NCBI RefSeq assembly: GCF_036227225.1
Contig: NZ_CP109444.1
Span: 4,445,501-4,509,500 of the forward strand
Direction: 5' to 3'
DNA length: 64,000 nt
Origin: Streptomyces sp. NBC_01478
GTDB lineage: Bacteria; Actinomycetota; Actinomycetes; Streptomycetales; Streptomycetaceae
Shown: piece by piece, positions 1 to 8,684 of the stretch
How the letters are laid out: each line of letters begins with the position of its first letter
Numbering within the stretch: the first letter of the stretch is position 1
Program-made: the position numbers and the translations under genes
The notes under the pieces: model-generated
Databases searched by the model: none
Told to the model about the DNA's origin: nothing
What the model saw: only the letters and a program-made list of their open reading frames with translations

Positions 1-791
1 AGCATCGCGACCTGGCCGAGGGCGGGGACGGCCTGGAGGGCGGGGGTGTAGCGGGCGTTCTGCCGGATCGTGCGGAGGCGTCCCGCGTAGAGCCGGCGGC
101 CGACCTCGCGCAGCTTTCCGGTCTCCTGGTCCTCCTGGCCGAATCCCTTCACCACGCGTACGCCGCTGACGGCGCCGTCGACGACTCCCGCGACGGCGGC
201 GGCCTGGGCCTGCGCGTACCAGGTGGAGGGGTGCAGCTTGCTGCGGCTGCGCCGTGCGATGAAGCCGAGGGCGGGGGCGACGGCCAGGGCGATCAGGGTC
301 AGCGGCAGGGACAGCCAGGCCATGATCGCGAGGGAGATCAGGAAGAGCAGGACGTTCCCGATGGTCATCGGGAGCATGAAGAGCAGGCCCTGGATGAGCT
401 GGAGGTCGCTGGTCGCGCGGCCGACGACCTGGCCGGTGGACAGCTCGTCCTGGCGGCGGCCGTCGAGGCGGGTGATCGTGCCGTACATCTCGGTGCGGAG
501 GTCGTGCTGGACGTCCAGCGCGAGGCGGCCGCCGTAGTAGCGCCGGATGTACGTCGAGACGTAGACGAGGAGGGCGGCGACGATCAGGGCGGCGGCCCAG
601 GGGGCCATGGAGCGGGTGTGGCCGCCGATCACGTCGTCGATGATCACCTTGGTGACCAGCGGGACGACGGCCATGACCGCCATGCCCGCGAGGGAGGCGC
701 CGAGGGCCAGGACCACGTCCTTGGGGTATCGCCAGGCGTATCCGGCGAGCCTTCTGGCCCAGCCCTGCGTTTCCCCCTGCTTCGCTGCCAC
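1..791 (-). CDS. ABC exporter subunit, membrane-domain part (truncated by window edge)
   Basis: The visible part encodes about 263 residues of a type I ABC exporter transmembrane domain. It has several hydrophobic helices, a segment reading TDLQLIQGLL and the RTEMYGTITRLDGRRQDELS coupling-helix region usual for fused ABC exporters. The nucleotide-binding domain would lie beyond base 1 and is not visible. The GTG at 789-791 has GGAAGG about 8 bases upstream, so I take it as the start. The substrate cannot be told from this part; family members export lipids, peptides or drugs. Confidence 0.85.
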   Translation of the reverse strand, partial: MAAKQGETQGWARRLAGYAWRYPKDVVLALGASLAGMAVMAVVPLVTKVIIDDVIGGHTRSMAPWAAALIVAALLVYVSTYIRRYYGGRLALDVQHDLRTEMYGTITRLDGRRQDELSTGQVVGRATSDLQLIQGLLFMLPMTIGNVLLFLISLAIMAWLSLPLTLIALAVAPALGFIARRSRSKLHPSTWYAQAQAAAVAGVVDGAVSGVRVVKGFGQEDQETGKLREVGRRLYAGRLRTIRQNARYTPALQAVPALGQVAM

Positions 792-910
792 GCGGTGCCT
801 TCCGTTCGCCCTGATCGTGGAGTCCCTGATCAGTTGGTTTCCCGAAAGGCACCAACGCGCGACGGACCGGATTTCATCCCTCCGCAACAAACGGGGGACG
901 GGCCGGTGGG

Positions 911-1945
911 TCAGGTGCGTACCCGGAGGTAGTAGAAGCGGGTCGTCTGTACCGCGTTCTGGTTGTCGTCGCTCACCAGCAGGACCTTGTAGCGGCCCTT
1001 CTCCTTCCCCGTGACGACCATGCCCTCGATGTTGTCGAGGAGGGGGTTCGGCTGGGGCTGCTTCGCCGTGGCGCCGAGGGTCGGACAGTCGGCGATGTCC
1101 GCGAGGAGGGTCTTCTTGATCAGGCGGACGCCGGGCTGGCCGGTGAGGGCGTCGATCTTGCCGGTGTCGGTCGCGTGGCGCGGGTCGGCCAGGTAGAGGC
1201 GGACGGTGTTGCCGACGCCGCTGGTGAAGCCGCGCTCCAGGACGAGGAGCCGGCCGTCGGGGAGGGCCTGCACCTCGGGGACGCCGAGGTAGGCCGCGTC
1301 GGTCTTGTACGCGTACTGCGCGGCGAGCCTGAAGTGGTCGCCCTTGGTCCGGGTCCAGGTCTGGAAGCGGACGGCGCCGGAGGTGTCGCCGGCGATCGGG
1401 TACTCCATCGACGCGAGCAGCGTGCGGCCGCCTGGCAGCAGGGTCAGGCCCTCGAAGGTCTGGTTGGAGACGGCCCGGCCGGCCGGGGCGACCAGGAGGG
1501 AGGACGGGACCGGGAGGCGGTCGAGGATCTTGCCGTCGGCGGAGTAGCGGCGGATCGACGGCTCGGTCTCGGAGGTGATGAGGCGGGTGCCGTCCCGGTC
1601 GACGACCAGGCCCTCGGAGTCGAGGGCGGCGCCGTTCTCGTCGGCGAGGGGGACGACCCGCTCGGGCTGGAGGGTCTTCGCGTCCAGGTCGAACAGCGAG
1701 GAACGGTCCTCCAGGGCGGCGATCGAGCCGTCCCTGTCCACGGCGAGCGCGGAGAAGTTGCCGACGAAGGTGCCGTCGTACGTCGTCTTGTCGAGCGTGT
1801 CGGAGAAGCGGTCGATCGAAACGGAGGACGAACAGGCGTTGCTGGTAAGGGAGTTGCTCACGGCGGTCGCGGGCCCGGCGGCGGTGAGGCAGGTGGCCGC
1901 CGCCAGGCCGGCGGTAGCGGTCGCGAGTACGGTTCTCAGGCGCAT
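911..1945 (-). CDS. Secreted phytase-like esterase domain protein
   Basis: A 344-residue protein with a clear signal peptide (arginine near the start, hydrophobic Ala-rich stretch, AxA-type cleavage near residue 30). The body looks like the esterase-like domain of the phytase family, a beta-propeller type fold. Repeated blade-like motifs include FSALAVDRDG, LDSEGLVVDRDGT and FEGLTLLPGG, and the end reads NIEGMVV. A GTG nine bases upstream (1954) is an alternative start; the ATG at 1945 is preferred because GGTGA lies about 5 bases before it. The substrate is unknown; family members hydrolyse phosphate or carboxylic esters outside the cell. Confidence 0.75.
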   Translation of the reverse strand: MRLRTVLATATAGLAAATCLTAAGPATAVSNSLTSNACSSSVSIDRFSDTLDKTTYDGTFVGNFSALAVDRDGSIAALEDRSSLFDLDAKTLQPERVVPLADENGAALDSEGLVVDRDGTRLITSETEPSIRRYSADGKILDRLPVPSSLLVAPAGRAVSNQTFEGLTLLPGGRTLLASMEYPIAGDTSGAVRFQTWTRTKGDHFRLAAQYAYKTDAAYLGVPEVQALPDGRLLVLERGFTSGVGNTVRLYLADPRHATDTGKIDALTGQPGVRLIKKTLLADIADCPTLGATAKQPQPNPLLDNIEGMVVTGKEKGRYKVLLVSDDNQNAVQTTRFYYLRVRT

Positions 1946-2015
1946 GGGCGTCACCGTAGGACGGGTGGGTGACGTGCGGGAGACCTGCCAGTTAAGCGGA
2001 ATCCCTGTGAACCGG

Positions 2016-2867
2016 TCAGGCGAGGTCCTTGTGGATCGCCTTCGCTACGCCCTGGATCGTGGTGATGCCGTAGCTCATCGTGCTGTTGTCCTGGGTGAGC
2101 ACGGACATCATGTAGTCGCGGCCGCCCCCGTTGAAGGTGCCCAGGCTGTGCACGCGCCAGCCGTGCGTGGAGCGCTGAAGCCAGCCGTTCTTGACGTGCA
2201 CGGTGGCGCCCGACGGGGCTCCGTACGGCGTGCCCCAACGCTGGCTGGAGATCACCTGGTTCATCAACTTCTGGATGTACGCACGGGAGTTGTCGCTCAG
2301 CACCGTGTTCTTGGCGGTGACCAGCTTGAGCAGCTTCTGCTCGTCGGTCACGGTCTCCTGGGTCAGGCCCCAGTAGTTGTTCGCGCCCGGCTTGGTCTGC
2401 GTCATGCCGGCCGCCGTCAGGAAGCCCTTGATCTTCGTCAGGCCCAGTTGCCTCCACAGGGTGGAGGTGGCGTCGTTGTCCGACTTGGTGATCATGGCCT
2501 TGGCGAGGGTCGTCTCGCGGGCCGTCAGCAGGCGGTTGTGCTTCTTCGCGTCCCACAGCAGCGTGGCGAGCACGGTCACCTTGACGGTGCTGGCCGAGTC
2601 GTAGGCGCTCGTCGCCCGCAGGGTGCAGGTGGTGTTGGTCTTGCGGTCGTAGAGGCCGACGGCGACGGTTCCCTTGCGGGTCGCGAGGGCCGCGGTGATG
2701 TCCTTCTTCAGCTTGGCGGCGAGGCCCGCCTTGGCGGACGTACAACTGACCGTCGGGGTGGCCGCGGCGGCGGGCGTCGCGGCGGCCAGGACGGGTATCA
2801 GGATCCCGACGCCCGTACCGACGGCCACCACTCTGGCCCGGCGGGACGTCCAATGAGTCTGAGTCAT
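2016..2867 (-). CDS. Exported serine hydrolase of the class A beta-lactamase fold
   Basis: A 283-residue protein with an N-terminal signal sequence (about residues 10-36). It has the three penicillin-recognising active-site motifs: SxxK as STVK at 93-96, SDN at 129-131, and KNG at 226-228 in place of the usual KTG. The spacing fits class A beta-lactamases. The two cysteines at 42 and 81 and the missing Omega-loop ExxLN motif make a true beta-lactamase doubtful. Such proteins in streptomycetes are usually annotated simply as serine hydrolases. It is transcribed alone, convergent with nothing close. Confidence 0.8.
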   Translation of the reverse strand: MTQTHWTSRRARVVAVGTGVGILIPVLAAATPAAAATPTVSCTSAKAGLAAKLKKDITAALATRKGTVAVGLYDRKTNTTCTLRATSAYDSASTVKVTVLATLLWDAKKHNRLLTARETTLAKAMITKSDNDATSTLWRQLGLTKIKGFLTAAGMTQTKPGANNYWGLTQETVTDEQKLLKLVTAKNTVLSDNSRAYIQKLMNQVISSQRWGTPYGAPSGATVHVKNGWLQRSTHGWRVHSLGTFNGGGRDYMMSVLTQDNSTMSYGITTIQGVAKAIHKDLA

Positions 2868-3012
2868 GCATGAGTTGACTCACAGGAAGGCATGAAAGGT
2901 TGTACGAGTTGGGGAACGACTGTACGAGGCATTACCCGGCCCTTTGCGAATTCACAGCCGACCGCCAGGTACGGCACAGCGGCCACCCACCCTGCCTTTG
3001 CACGATGCGTGG

Positions 3013-5307
3013 GTGACATCTGCCACCGATCCGCACCCCCACACCGAACCAGCGTCCGCCGACTGGCCGCCGCCGGCCACACCCGCCGAGGCGCCACCCG
3101 AGAAGACACCGCGCTGGTCGCTGCCCGCGCTCGTCGCCATCCTGGTCCTGGCGGCCGTGCTGTACTCCTGGAACCTGACCGGCTCCAGCATGAACAGCTT
3201 CTACAGCAGCGCCATCTACAGCGGCACGCAGAGCTGGAAGGCCTGGTTCTTCGGCTCGCTGGACGCCGGCAACTTCATCACGGTCGACAAGCCGCCCTTC
3301 TCCCTCATGGTGATGGGCCTGTCGTGCCGGATCTTCGGCTTCGGCACCTGGCAGATGATGCTGCCGGAGGTCGCCGCCGCGCTCGGCACGATCTGGATCC
3401 TGCACACCTCCGTGAAGCGGTACTTCGGGCACGTGGCCGCGACCATCGCGGCCCTGGTCCTCGCGCTCACCCCGATCACGGTCGCCATCAACCGTGACAA
3501 CAACCCCGACACCCTCCTCGTCCTGCTGATGGTGGGGGGCGCGGCCCTCGGCCTGCGCGCCGTGCGCACCGAGCGACTGCTGCCGCTGATCGGCTCCGCG
3601 GTCTGCTTCGGCTTCGCGTTCAACACCAAGCTGCTCCAGGGCTACATCGCGCTGCCCGCCGTCTTCGCCGTGTACCTGTTCGCGTCGAAGCTCGGCTGGA
3701 AGAAGAAGCTGGTCCAACTGGCCCTGGCCACGGTCGCGTTGGCCGTCTCCAGCTTCTGGTGGGCCACGGCCGTCTCCCTCGTCCCGGCCTCCGACCGCCC
3801 CTACATCGGCGGCTCGACGGACGGCACGGCCTGGGACCTGATCATGGGCTACGACGGCTTCGGCCGCGTGTTCGGCGGCGAGGGCAACGGCGGCGGAGGC
3901 GGGGGTGGTGGCGGCGGTACGTTCGCCGGCACCGCGGGCCTCGGCCGGATGTTCAACGACATCCTCGGCGGCCAGATCTCCTGGCTGCTCCCCTTCTCGG
4001 CCATCGCCCTGATCGCCGGCCTGGTCCTGGTCGGCCGCGCCCCGCGCACCGACGCGACGCGCGCCGCGCTGGTCATGTGGGGCGGCTGGACGCTGCTCCA
4101 CTACGTCACCTTCAGCATGGCCCAGGGCACGATGCACCCGTACTACACGACCGCGCTCGCCCCGGGCATCGCGGCCCTGTGCGGTGGCGGCGGCGTGATG
4201 CTGTGGCGTGCCTTCCGCGGTGACGACGCGCGCTGGTCGTGGGTCCTGCCGGCCGGCCTCGCGGTCACCGGCATCTGGGCGATCGTCGTCCTGCGCCGCG
4301 CCTCCGGCTGGAACACCTGGCTGTGGCCGACGATCGGCGTCCTGATGGTCCTCGCGATCGTGGGCCTGTTCGTCTTCCGCTCCGGCAACCGCGGCCGGCT
4401 CCTCACGGCATCCATCGCGGCGGCGATCATCGCGGCCCTGGCCGGCCCGACGGCGTACGCCGTGACCCCGGCGGCGTCGAGCGGCTCCGGCGGCGGCATG
4501 GGCGGTACGAACCCGACGGCCGGTCCGTCGACCGGCGGCGGCATGGGCGGCGGTCCCGGCGGCGGCGGTGGCAACCGCGGCGGCTTCGGCGGCGGCGAGG
4601 GCGGTCCCGGTGCGATGGCCGGCGGCGGCACCCAGCAGGGTGGCGGTCAGGCGAGCGGCGAGGCGCCCGGCGGGATGACGCCGGGTGGCGGCGGCACGGG
4701 TGAGCTGCCGCAGGGCGGCGGAGCACCGAGCGGGGCGCCGAGCGGCGGCACCGCGGGTGGCCAACAGGGCGGTACCACCGGGGAGTTCCCCGGTGGCGGT
4801 ACGGCTCCCGGCGGGACCGGCACCGGTACGGCTCCGGGCGGCACCGGCGGTACGCGCGGCGGCTTCGGTGGGGGCGGCGGCATGGGCGGCACCACGTCCA
4901 GCGCGCTGATCTCGTACCTGGAGAAGAACCAGGACGGCGCCAAGTGGCTGCTCGCGGTGTCCAATTCGCAGAGCGCGGGCCAACTGATCCTGAGCACCCA
5001 CAAGCCCGTCATCTCCATGTGGGGCTTCACCGGCTCCGACCAGGCGATGACCCTCGCCAAGCTCAAGGAGCTGGTGAAGAAGGGCGAGTTGCACTACATC
5101 CAGCTCGGCGGCGGCGGAATGGGCGGCAACAGCACCCTGAACACCGAGATCACCGCGTGGGTACAGAAGAACGCGACGGCGGTGAAGGAGAGCACGTACG
5201 ACAAGAGCGCGACGACGGAGTCTTCGGAGTCGAGCTCGAGCTCCTCGACCTCGTCGACGACCAACACCTCGACGCTGTACCGGCTGGACCCGTCGGACGT
5301 GAAGTGA
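3013..5307 (+). CDS. GT39/ArnT-type membrane glycosyltransferase with glycine-rich insert
   Basis: A roughly 764-residue polytopic membrane protein. Near residue 92 it has the DKPPF motif that follows the first extracellular loop in ArnT/PMT-type transferases using polyprenyl-phosphate sugars. About a dozen hydrophobic helices run to base 4470. Then comes a very long Gly-rich stretch (4490-4890), a C-terminal soluble domain resembling the YkcA/YkcB C-terminal domain (4893-5200) and a Ser/Thr tail. A second glycine run sits in a loop at 3885-3925. The GTG at 3013 is preferred because it begins the conserved-looking part; TTG at 2944 or 2998 is possible. No strong ribosome binding site is seen. 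It probably decorates cell-surface polymers. Confidence 0.8.
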   Translation: MTSATDPHPHTEPASADWPPPATPAEAPPEKTPRWSLPALVAILVLAAVLYSWNLTGSSMNSFYSSAIYSGTQSWKAWFFGSLDAGNFITVDKPPFSLMVMGLSCRIFGFGTWQMMLPEVAAALGTIWILHTSVKRYFGHVAATIAALVLALTPITVAINRDNNPDTLLVLLMVGGAALGLRAVRTERLLPLIGSAVCFGFAFNTKLLQGYIALPAVFAVYLFASKLGWKKKLVQLALATVALAVSSFWWATAVSLVPASDRPYIGGSTDGTAWDLIMGYDGFGRVFGGEGNGGGGGGGGGGTFAGTAGLGRMFNDILGGQISWLLPFSAIALIAGLVLVGRAPRTDATRAALVMWGGWTLLHYVTFSMAQGTMHPYYTTALAPGIAALCGGGGVMLWRAFRGDDARWSWVLPAGLAVTGIWAIVVLRRASGWNTWLWPTIGVLMVLAIVGLFVFRSGNRGRLLTASIAAAIIAALAGPTAYAVTPAASSGSGGGMGGTNPTAGPSTGGGMGGGPGGGGGNRGGFGGGEGGPGAMAGGGTQQGGGQASGEAPGGMTPGGGGTGELPQGGGAPSGAPSGGTAGGQQGGTTGEFPGGGTAPGGTGTGTAPGGTGGTRGGFGGGGGMGGTTSSALISYLEKNQDGAKWLLAVSNSQSAGQLILSTHKPVISMWGFTGSDQAMTLAKLKELVKKGELHYIQLGGGGMGGNSTLNTEITAWVQKNATAVKESTYDKSATTESSESSSSSSTSSTTNTSTLYRLDPSDVK

Positions 5308-5327
5308 CACCGACGTAGACAACCGTG

Positions 5328-5362
5328 AACGGCCCCCGACCCACCGGTCGGGGGCCGTTTTG
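5328..5362 (+). terminator. Rho-independent terminator after the glycosyltransferase
   Basis: A perfect stem pairs 5328-5341 with 5346-5359 around a CACC loop and is followed by TTTT. It lies 20 bases after the glycosyltransferase stop codon. Confidence 0.9.
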
Positions 5363-5503
5363 GTACGTCAACTCGCGTAGACACGAGGCAAATTGTCGCG
5401 TCCGGTCACCTGATCGACACGTCTCGTTTATTTACAGGACCGCATGTGCATGTCACGCTCCCGATTGCCGCCCCATTCAACCCGCGTAGATGGGACACTC
5501 TTT

Positions 5504-6310
5504 ATGTTGGCGACTCGCATGCAGCGCTGGAAATCGGTGGCGTTGGCCACCGCCGCCGTCCTGGTGGGCCTCGCGGCCCCGGGCCTGACCGCGACCCCGG
5601 CCGCCGCCACAACCACCGCGTACGACGCGACGTACTACAAGAACGCGGTCGGCAAGACGGGGACGACCCTCAAGTCCTCGCTGCACACGATCATCAGCGC
5701 CAACGTCACGAAGATCTCGTACTCCGCGGTCTGGAACGCCCTCATGGCCACGGACCAGGACCCGAACAACAGCAGCAACGTGATCCTGCTGTACAGCGGT
5801 GTCTCCCGCGCCAAGTCCCTCAACGGCGGTGACGTCGGCGACTGGAACCGCGAGCACACCTGGGCCAAGTCCCACGGCGACTTCGGCGAGGTGGTCGGCC
5901 CCGGCACGGACCTGCACCACCTGCGTCCGGCCGACGTCCAGGTCAACAGCATCCGCGGCAACCTGGACTTCGACAACGGCGGCAGCGCGGTCACCAACGG
6001 CGGCGGCAGCACCGTCGACTCCGACTCCTTCGCGCCGCGCGCGGCGGACCGGGGCGACGTGGCCCGCATGATCCTCTACATGGCCGTGCGCTACGAGGGC
6101 GACGACGGCTTCGCCGACCTGGAGCCCAACGAGAAGGTCGGCAACGGCAGCAACCCCTACATGGGCAAGCTCTCCGTCCTCAAGGCCTGGAACGAGGCGG
6201 ACCCGCCGAGCGCCTTCGAGGAGAACCGCAACAACGTCATCTACAACACGTACCAGCACAACCGGAACCCGTTCATCGACCACCCGGAGTGGGTCGAGGC
6301 GATCTGGTAG
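5504..6310 (+). CDS. Secreted endonuclease I (EndA/NucM family)
   Basis: A 268-residue exported nuclease. Residues 1-37 form a signal peptide ending in an Ala-rich cleavage region. The endonuclease I core is clear from NREHTW at 115-120, DLHHLRP at 136-142 and the C-terminal RNPFIDHPEWV. The family cleaves DNA and RNA using a divalent metal through a beta-beta-alpha-metal site. ATG at 5504 is chosen because it gives a proper signal peptide; ATG 5519 is also possible. Scavenging extracellular nucleic acid for phosphate or nucleosides is the likely role, inferred from the family. Confidence 0.88.
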   Translation: MLATRMQRWKSVALATAAVLVGLAAPGLTATPAAATTTAYDATYYKNAVGKTGTTLKSSLHTIISANVTKISYSAVWNALMATDQDPNNSSNVILLYSGVSRAKSLNGGDVGDWNREHTWAKSHGDFGEVVGPGTDLHHLRPADVQVNSIRGNLDFDNGGSAVTNGGGSTVDSDSFAPRAADRGDVARMILYMAVRYEGDDGFADLEPNEKVGNGSNPYMGKLSVLKAWNEADPPSAFEENRNNVIYNTYQHNRNPFIDHPEWVEAIW

Positions 6311-6322
6311 ACGGCAGTGTCG

Positions 6323-6357
6323 GGTTGAACTCCCCCTGATTCAGGGGGAGTTCAACC
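6323..6357. terminator. Near-perfect palindrome, copy 1, between convergent genes
   Basis: Arms of 17 bases (6323-6339 and 6341-6357) pair perfectly around a single T. It lies between the endonuclease and the convergent HXXEE gene, whose last codons and stop fall inside it. It probably works as a bidirectional terminator. A close copy lies at 9804-9838. Confidence 0.7.
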
Positions 6358-6802
6358 ATTTCGCGATCAAACTCGGGACGCTGCCAGCCCCCGCAGCAGC
6401 AGCCACATGCGCCCCGACCGTGGCCACCCCGGGCGTGTATCCACGAACAACGGCGGCCTGGCCCAGATGCGTCAGGGCATGCAGCCCGAACCCGTTGAGA
6501 GCCGCCTGGTAGAAGCCGGAACGGCCACCCGTACGGTGCCCGTCGGCGGCGGCGAGCGCGACCACCCCGCCCATCACGGCGACGGCCGTAGCGAACTCCC
6601 GTCCGTCCATGGACTCCAGCTTCCGCCACACCTGTTCCGGCACGCACGGATACCGCCGCCGCAGCCCGGGCACGTGCCCTCTCGCCCAGCCCGGCATCGC
6701 GGCCACCTCCTCCAGATCGTGCACCGCCCAGGCCACCAACAGCCCGAAGGTCACACCGACTTCGACCGCCCGGCCGCCCTCGCCCACGTCGCGTCCGCCC
6801 AT
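6341..6802 (-). CDS. HXXEE domain membrane protein
   Basis: A 153-residue hydrophobic protein with the HDLEE signature (His28, Glu31, Glu32) in its first membrane helix, typical of the HXXEE family. A second conserved segment, GLHALTHLGQ, is near residue 108. These proteins have about four helices and unknown function; the His and two Glu could bind a metal. The stop codon lies inside the palindrome at 6323-6357. It is divergent from the nitrilase gene with only 58 bases between starts. No clear ribosome binding site precedes the ATG, so an internal start is possible. Confidence 0.7.
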   Translation of the reverse strand: MGGRDVGEGGRAVEVGVTFGLLVAWAVHDLEEVAAMPGWARGHVPGLRRRYPCVPEQVWRKLESMDGREFATAVAVMGGVVALAAADGHRTGGRSGFYQAALNGFGLHALTHLGQAAVVRGYTPGVATVGAHVAAAAGAGSVPSLIAKWLNSP

Positions 6803-6860
6803 GGTCGGGAGTCTGGCAGCACCGACCCGCGCCCCAACCCCTCATGTCTACGATGGATCC

Positions 6861-7703
6861 GTGGCCTCTCCGTCATCGCTTCGCATTGCGACAGCCCAGG
6901 TAATGATCAGCGACGACGCCCGCCTGAACGGCCCGGTGATCCGACGGCTGATGCGGGAGGCCGCCGAGGCGGGTGCCCGCCTGATCCTGTTTCCCGAAGG
7001 CTGCCTGTCGGGATACGCCAAGGAGCAGATCCGCGACTGGGACCAGGTGGAGTGGCCCGCGGTCGAGGAGGAGCTCCGTCAAGTGGCCGCGCTGGCCGCC
7101 GAGTTGCGGCTGTGGGTGGTGCTGGGCAGCGCCCACCGGCTCACCGCGCCGCACCGCCCGCACAACAGCCTGTACGTCATCGCCGACGACGGCCAGGTGG
7201 TGGACCGCTACGACAAGCGCTACTGCTCCAACACCGAGATCCTCGACTACTACACACCTGGGTTCACACCGACCACCTTCTCCGTCGACGGATACCGGTT
7301 CGGCTGTGCCATCTGTATCGAGATCAACTTCCCGGAACTGTTCGTGGAGTACGAACGCCTGGGAGTGGACTGCCTGTTGCTGTCGGCCTACCCGGTCAAT
7401 TCGGTCTTCGAGGTCAAGGCCCGTGCGCATGCCGCGATCAACAACTACTGGCTGGCGATGGCCACACCGGCCCAGACCTCCGCTCTTCTCAACTCCGAAC
7501 TGATCAGCCCGGACGGCACCGTCCTGGCCCGGGCCGACGCCACGACCGAGCTGATCATCGGCGAACTGGACCGCGCCGCCCCCGAGTTCGACATCGCCCT
7601 CAACAAGGCCCGCCCCTGGCGGGCCAGCGCCCGCCAGGGCGACATCTACCGCAGCCGCCGCGTCTGCGATCCACGGAGCGACAGTCCGGCCGGCTTCGTC
7701 TGA
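6861..7703 (+). CDS. Carbon-nitrogen hydrolase (nitrilase superfamily amidase)
   Basis: A 280-residue cytoplasmic enzyme with the Glu-Lys-Cys triad of the nitrilase superfamily: Glu46 in LILFPEGCLSGY, Lys119 in DRYDKRYC and Cys152 in GCAICIEINFPE. Such enzymes hydrolyse amides, carbamoyl groups or, rarely, nitriles; the length and motifs fit an amidase or N-carbamoyl hydrolase. The GTG start at 6861 follows GGATCC closely and the upstream extension shows no coding character. It stands beside a GntR regulator, which may control it. The substrate is unknown. Confidence 0.85.
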   Translation: MASPSSLRIATAQVMISDDARLNGPVIRRLMREAAEAGARLILFPEGCLSGYAKEQIRDWDQVEWPAVEEELRQVAALAAELRLWVVLGSAHRLTAPHRPHNSLYVIADDGQVVDRYDKRYCSNTEILDYYTPGFTPTTFSVDGYRFGCAICIEINFPELFVEYERLGVDCLLLSAYPVNSVFEVKARAHAAINNYWLAMATPAQTSALLNSELISPDGTVLARADATTELIIGELDRAAPEFDIALNKARPWRASARQGDIYRSRRVCDPRSDSPAGFV

Positions 7704-7724
7704 CAGGCCGGCGGCGACGCGTAC

Positions 7725-8486
7725 TCAGCCCTCGAAGTCGTACTCCAAGATGTACGACCCCGCGTCCAGCACCATGTCGTTCACCTCGACCGCCTGCCCC
7801 TCCGCGTCGAACGCGGTACGCACGACGAGCACCACCGGTACACCGGCCGAAAGGGCGAGCCGGTCGGCCTCCTGTGCGCTGGGCATGCGGGAGCAGATTT
7901 CCTCACGGAACCGGACGGGGCGGCGGCCGAGTTCCTCAAGCCTGGCGTACATACCGCCGGGGCCTGTGTCGGGCTGCGCGATCCGCGTACCGGCGACCAG
8001 TTCGGCCGGAAGATACGACGTGGACAGCAACACCGGCTTGCCGTCGAGCACGTACCGGCGACGACGCACGCAAACCCGTACCCCCTCGTCACTCAGGCCC
8101 AGTACTCCCGCGATCTCAGCCGGGGCGTCCCCCTCGCCCACCTCGACGGAGTCGACGACGAGTTCACGATCCCCGGCATCGGTCGCCCAGACGGAACGCC
8201 CCTCGCCCCACTGCGAGTGGGCGAGTCGCTCCAGCCCGCGTCGCCGAATCGGCTTGAAGTCCCGGACGAACACCCCGGCCCCCTTGCGGGCTTCCGCGAT
8301 GCCCTCCGTCTGGAGAACACCCAGAGCCTGCCGGGCCGTCATCCGCGCCACACCGTGCTCGGCCATGAGGTCGTTCTCGCCGGGAAGCCGCTCACCGGGC
8401 CCGTACTCGCCGGCCTCGACTGCCGCCCGCAGTTGCGCCGCGATGCGCTGGTACTTCGGCTGACGCCCCGTGTCCCCGCCGCTCAT
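7725..8486 (-). CDS. GntR/HutC-family transcriptional regulator
   Basis: A 253-residue repressor-type protein. Residues 10-75 form the winged helix (YQRIAAQLRAAVEAGEYGPG ... ARMTARQALGVLQTEG). Residues 95-245 form a UTRA effector-binding domain, which marks the HutC subfamily. ATG 8486 is chosen over 8507 because GGAGGAGAGG immediately precedes it. The three ATCTCTAGAGAT-type sites at 8506-8649 lie directly upstream and are very probably its operators, so it would control itself and the divergent ATPase gene. The effector is unknown. Confidence 0.85.
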   Translation of the reverse strand: MSGGDTGRQPKYQRIAAQLRAAVEAGEYGPGERLPGENDLMAEHGVARMTARQALGVLQTEGIAEARKGAGVFVRDFKPIRRRGLERLAHSQWGEGRSVWATDAGDRELVVDSVEVGEGDAPAEIAGVLGLSDEGVRVCVRRRRYVLDGKPVLLSTSYLPAELVAGTRIAQPDTGPGGMYARLEELGRRPVRFREEICSRMPSAQEADRLALSAGVPVVLVVRTAFDAEGQAVEVNDMVLDAGSYILEYDFEG

Positions 8487-8505
8487 CCAGGCCTCTCCTC
8501 CGGTC

Positions 8506-8517
8506 ATCTCTAGACAT
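8506..8517. promoter_or_regulatory. GntR operator copy 1
   Basis: ATCTCTAGACAT, one mismatch from the palindrome ATCTCTAGAGAT found twice downstream. It lies just before the GntR gene start. Confidence 0.6.
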
Positions 8518-8579
8518 CCTAGGCATCAGCCGCCACACCCTCACAGCCGACCACCGATCCGGGACGAGCAATTTCGCAC

Positions 8580-8591
8580 ATCTCTAGAGAT
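8580..8591. promoter_or_regulatory. GntR operator copy 2 beside a -35 element
   Basis: Perfect 12-bp palindrome ATCTCTAGAGAT, followed after three bases by TTGACG (8595-8600), a plausible -35 element reading towards the ATPase gene. Confidence 0.65.
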
Positions 8592-8637
8592 CTATTGACG
8601 CGCCCGCATGCGAGGCGCTTCACTAACCGCAGCCGAG

Positions 8638-8649
8638 ATCTCTAGAGAT
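8638..8649. promoter_or_regulatory. GntR operator copy 3 in the leader of the ATPase gene
   Basis: A second perfect ATCTCTAGAGAT, 58 bases after copy 2 and 36 bases before the ATG at 8685. It sits where it could block transcription initiation or elongation. Confidence 0.65.
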
Positions 8650-8684
8650 GTACACCCGCCCGCCGCCTACCGTGGAGGTCTTTC

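Noticed and set aside
2016..2867. Beta-lactam resistance gene
   Set aside because: The Ser active-site motifs fit the fold, but the ExxLN Omega-loop is not seen and KTG is KNG, so only a serine hydrolase can be supported.
2932..5322. Long open frame of 796 codons on the minus strand
   Set aside because: It is the antisense of the glycosyltransferase gene; the peptide is Arg/Ala/Gly-rich with no domain, as expected from a GC-rich shadow frame.
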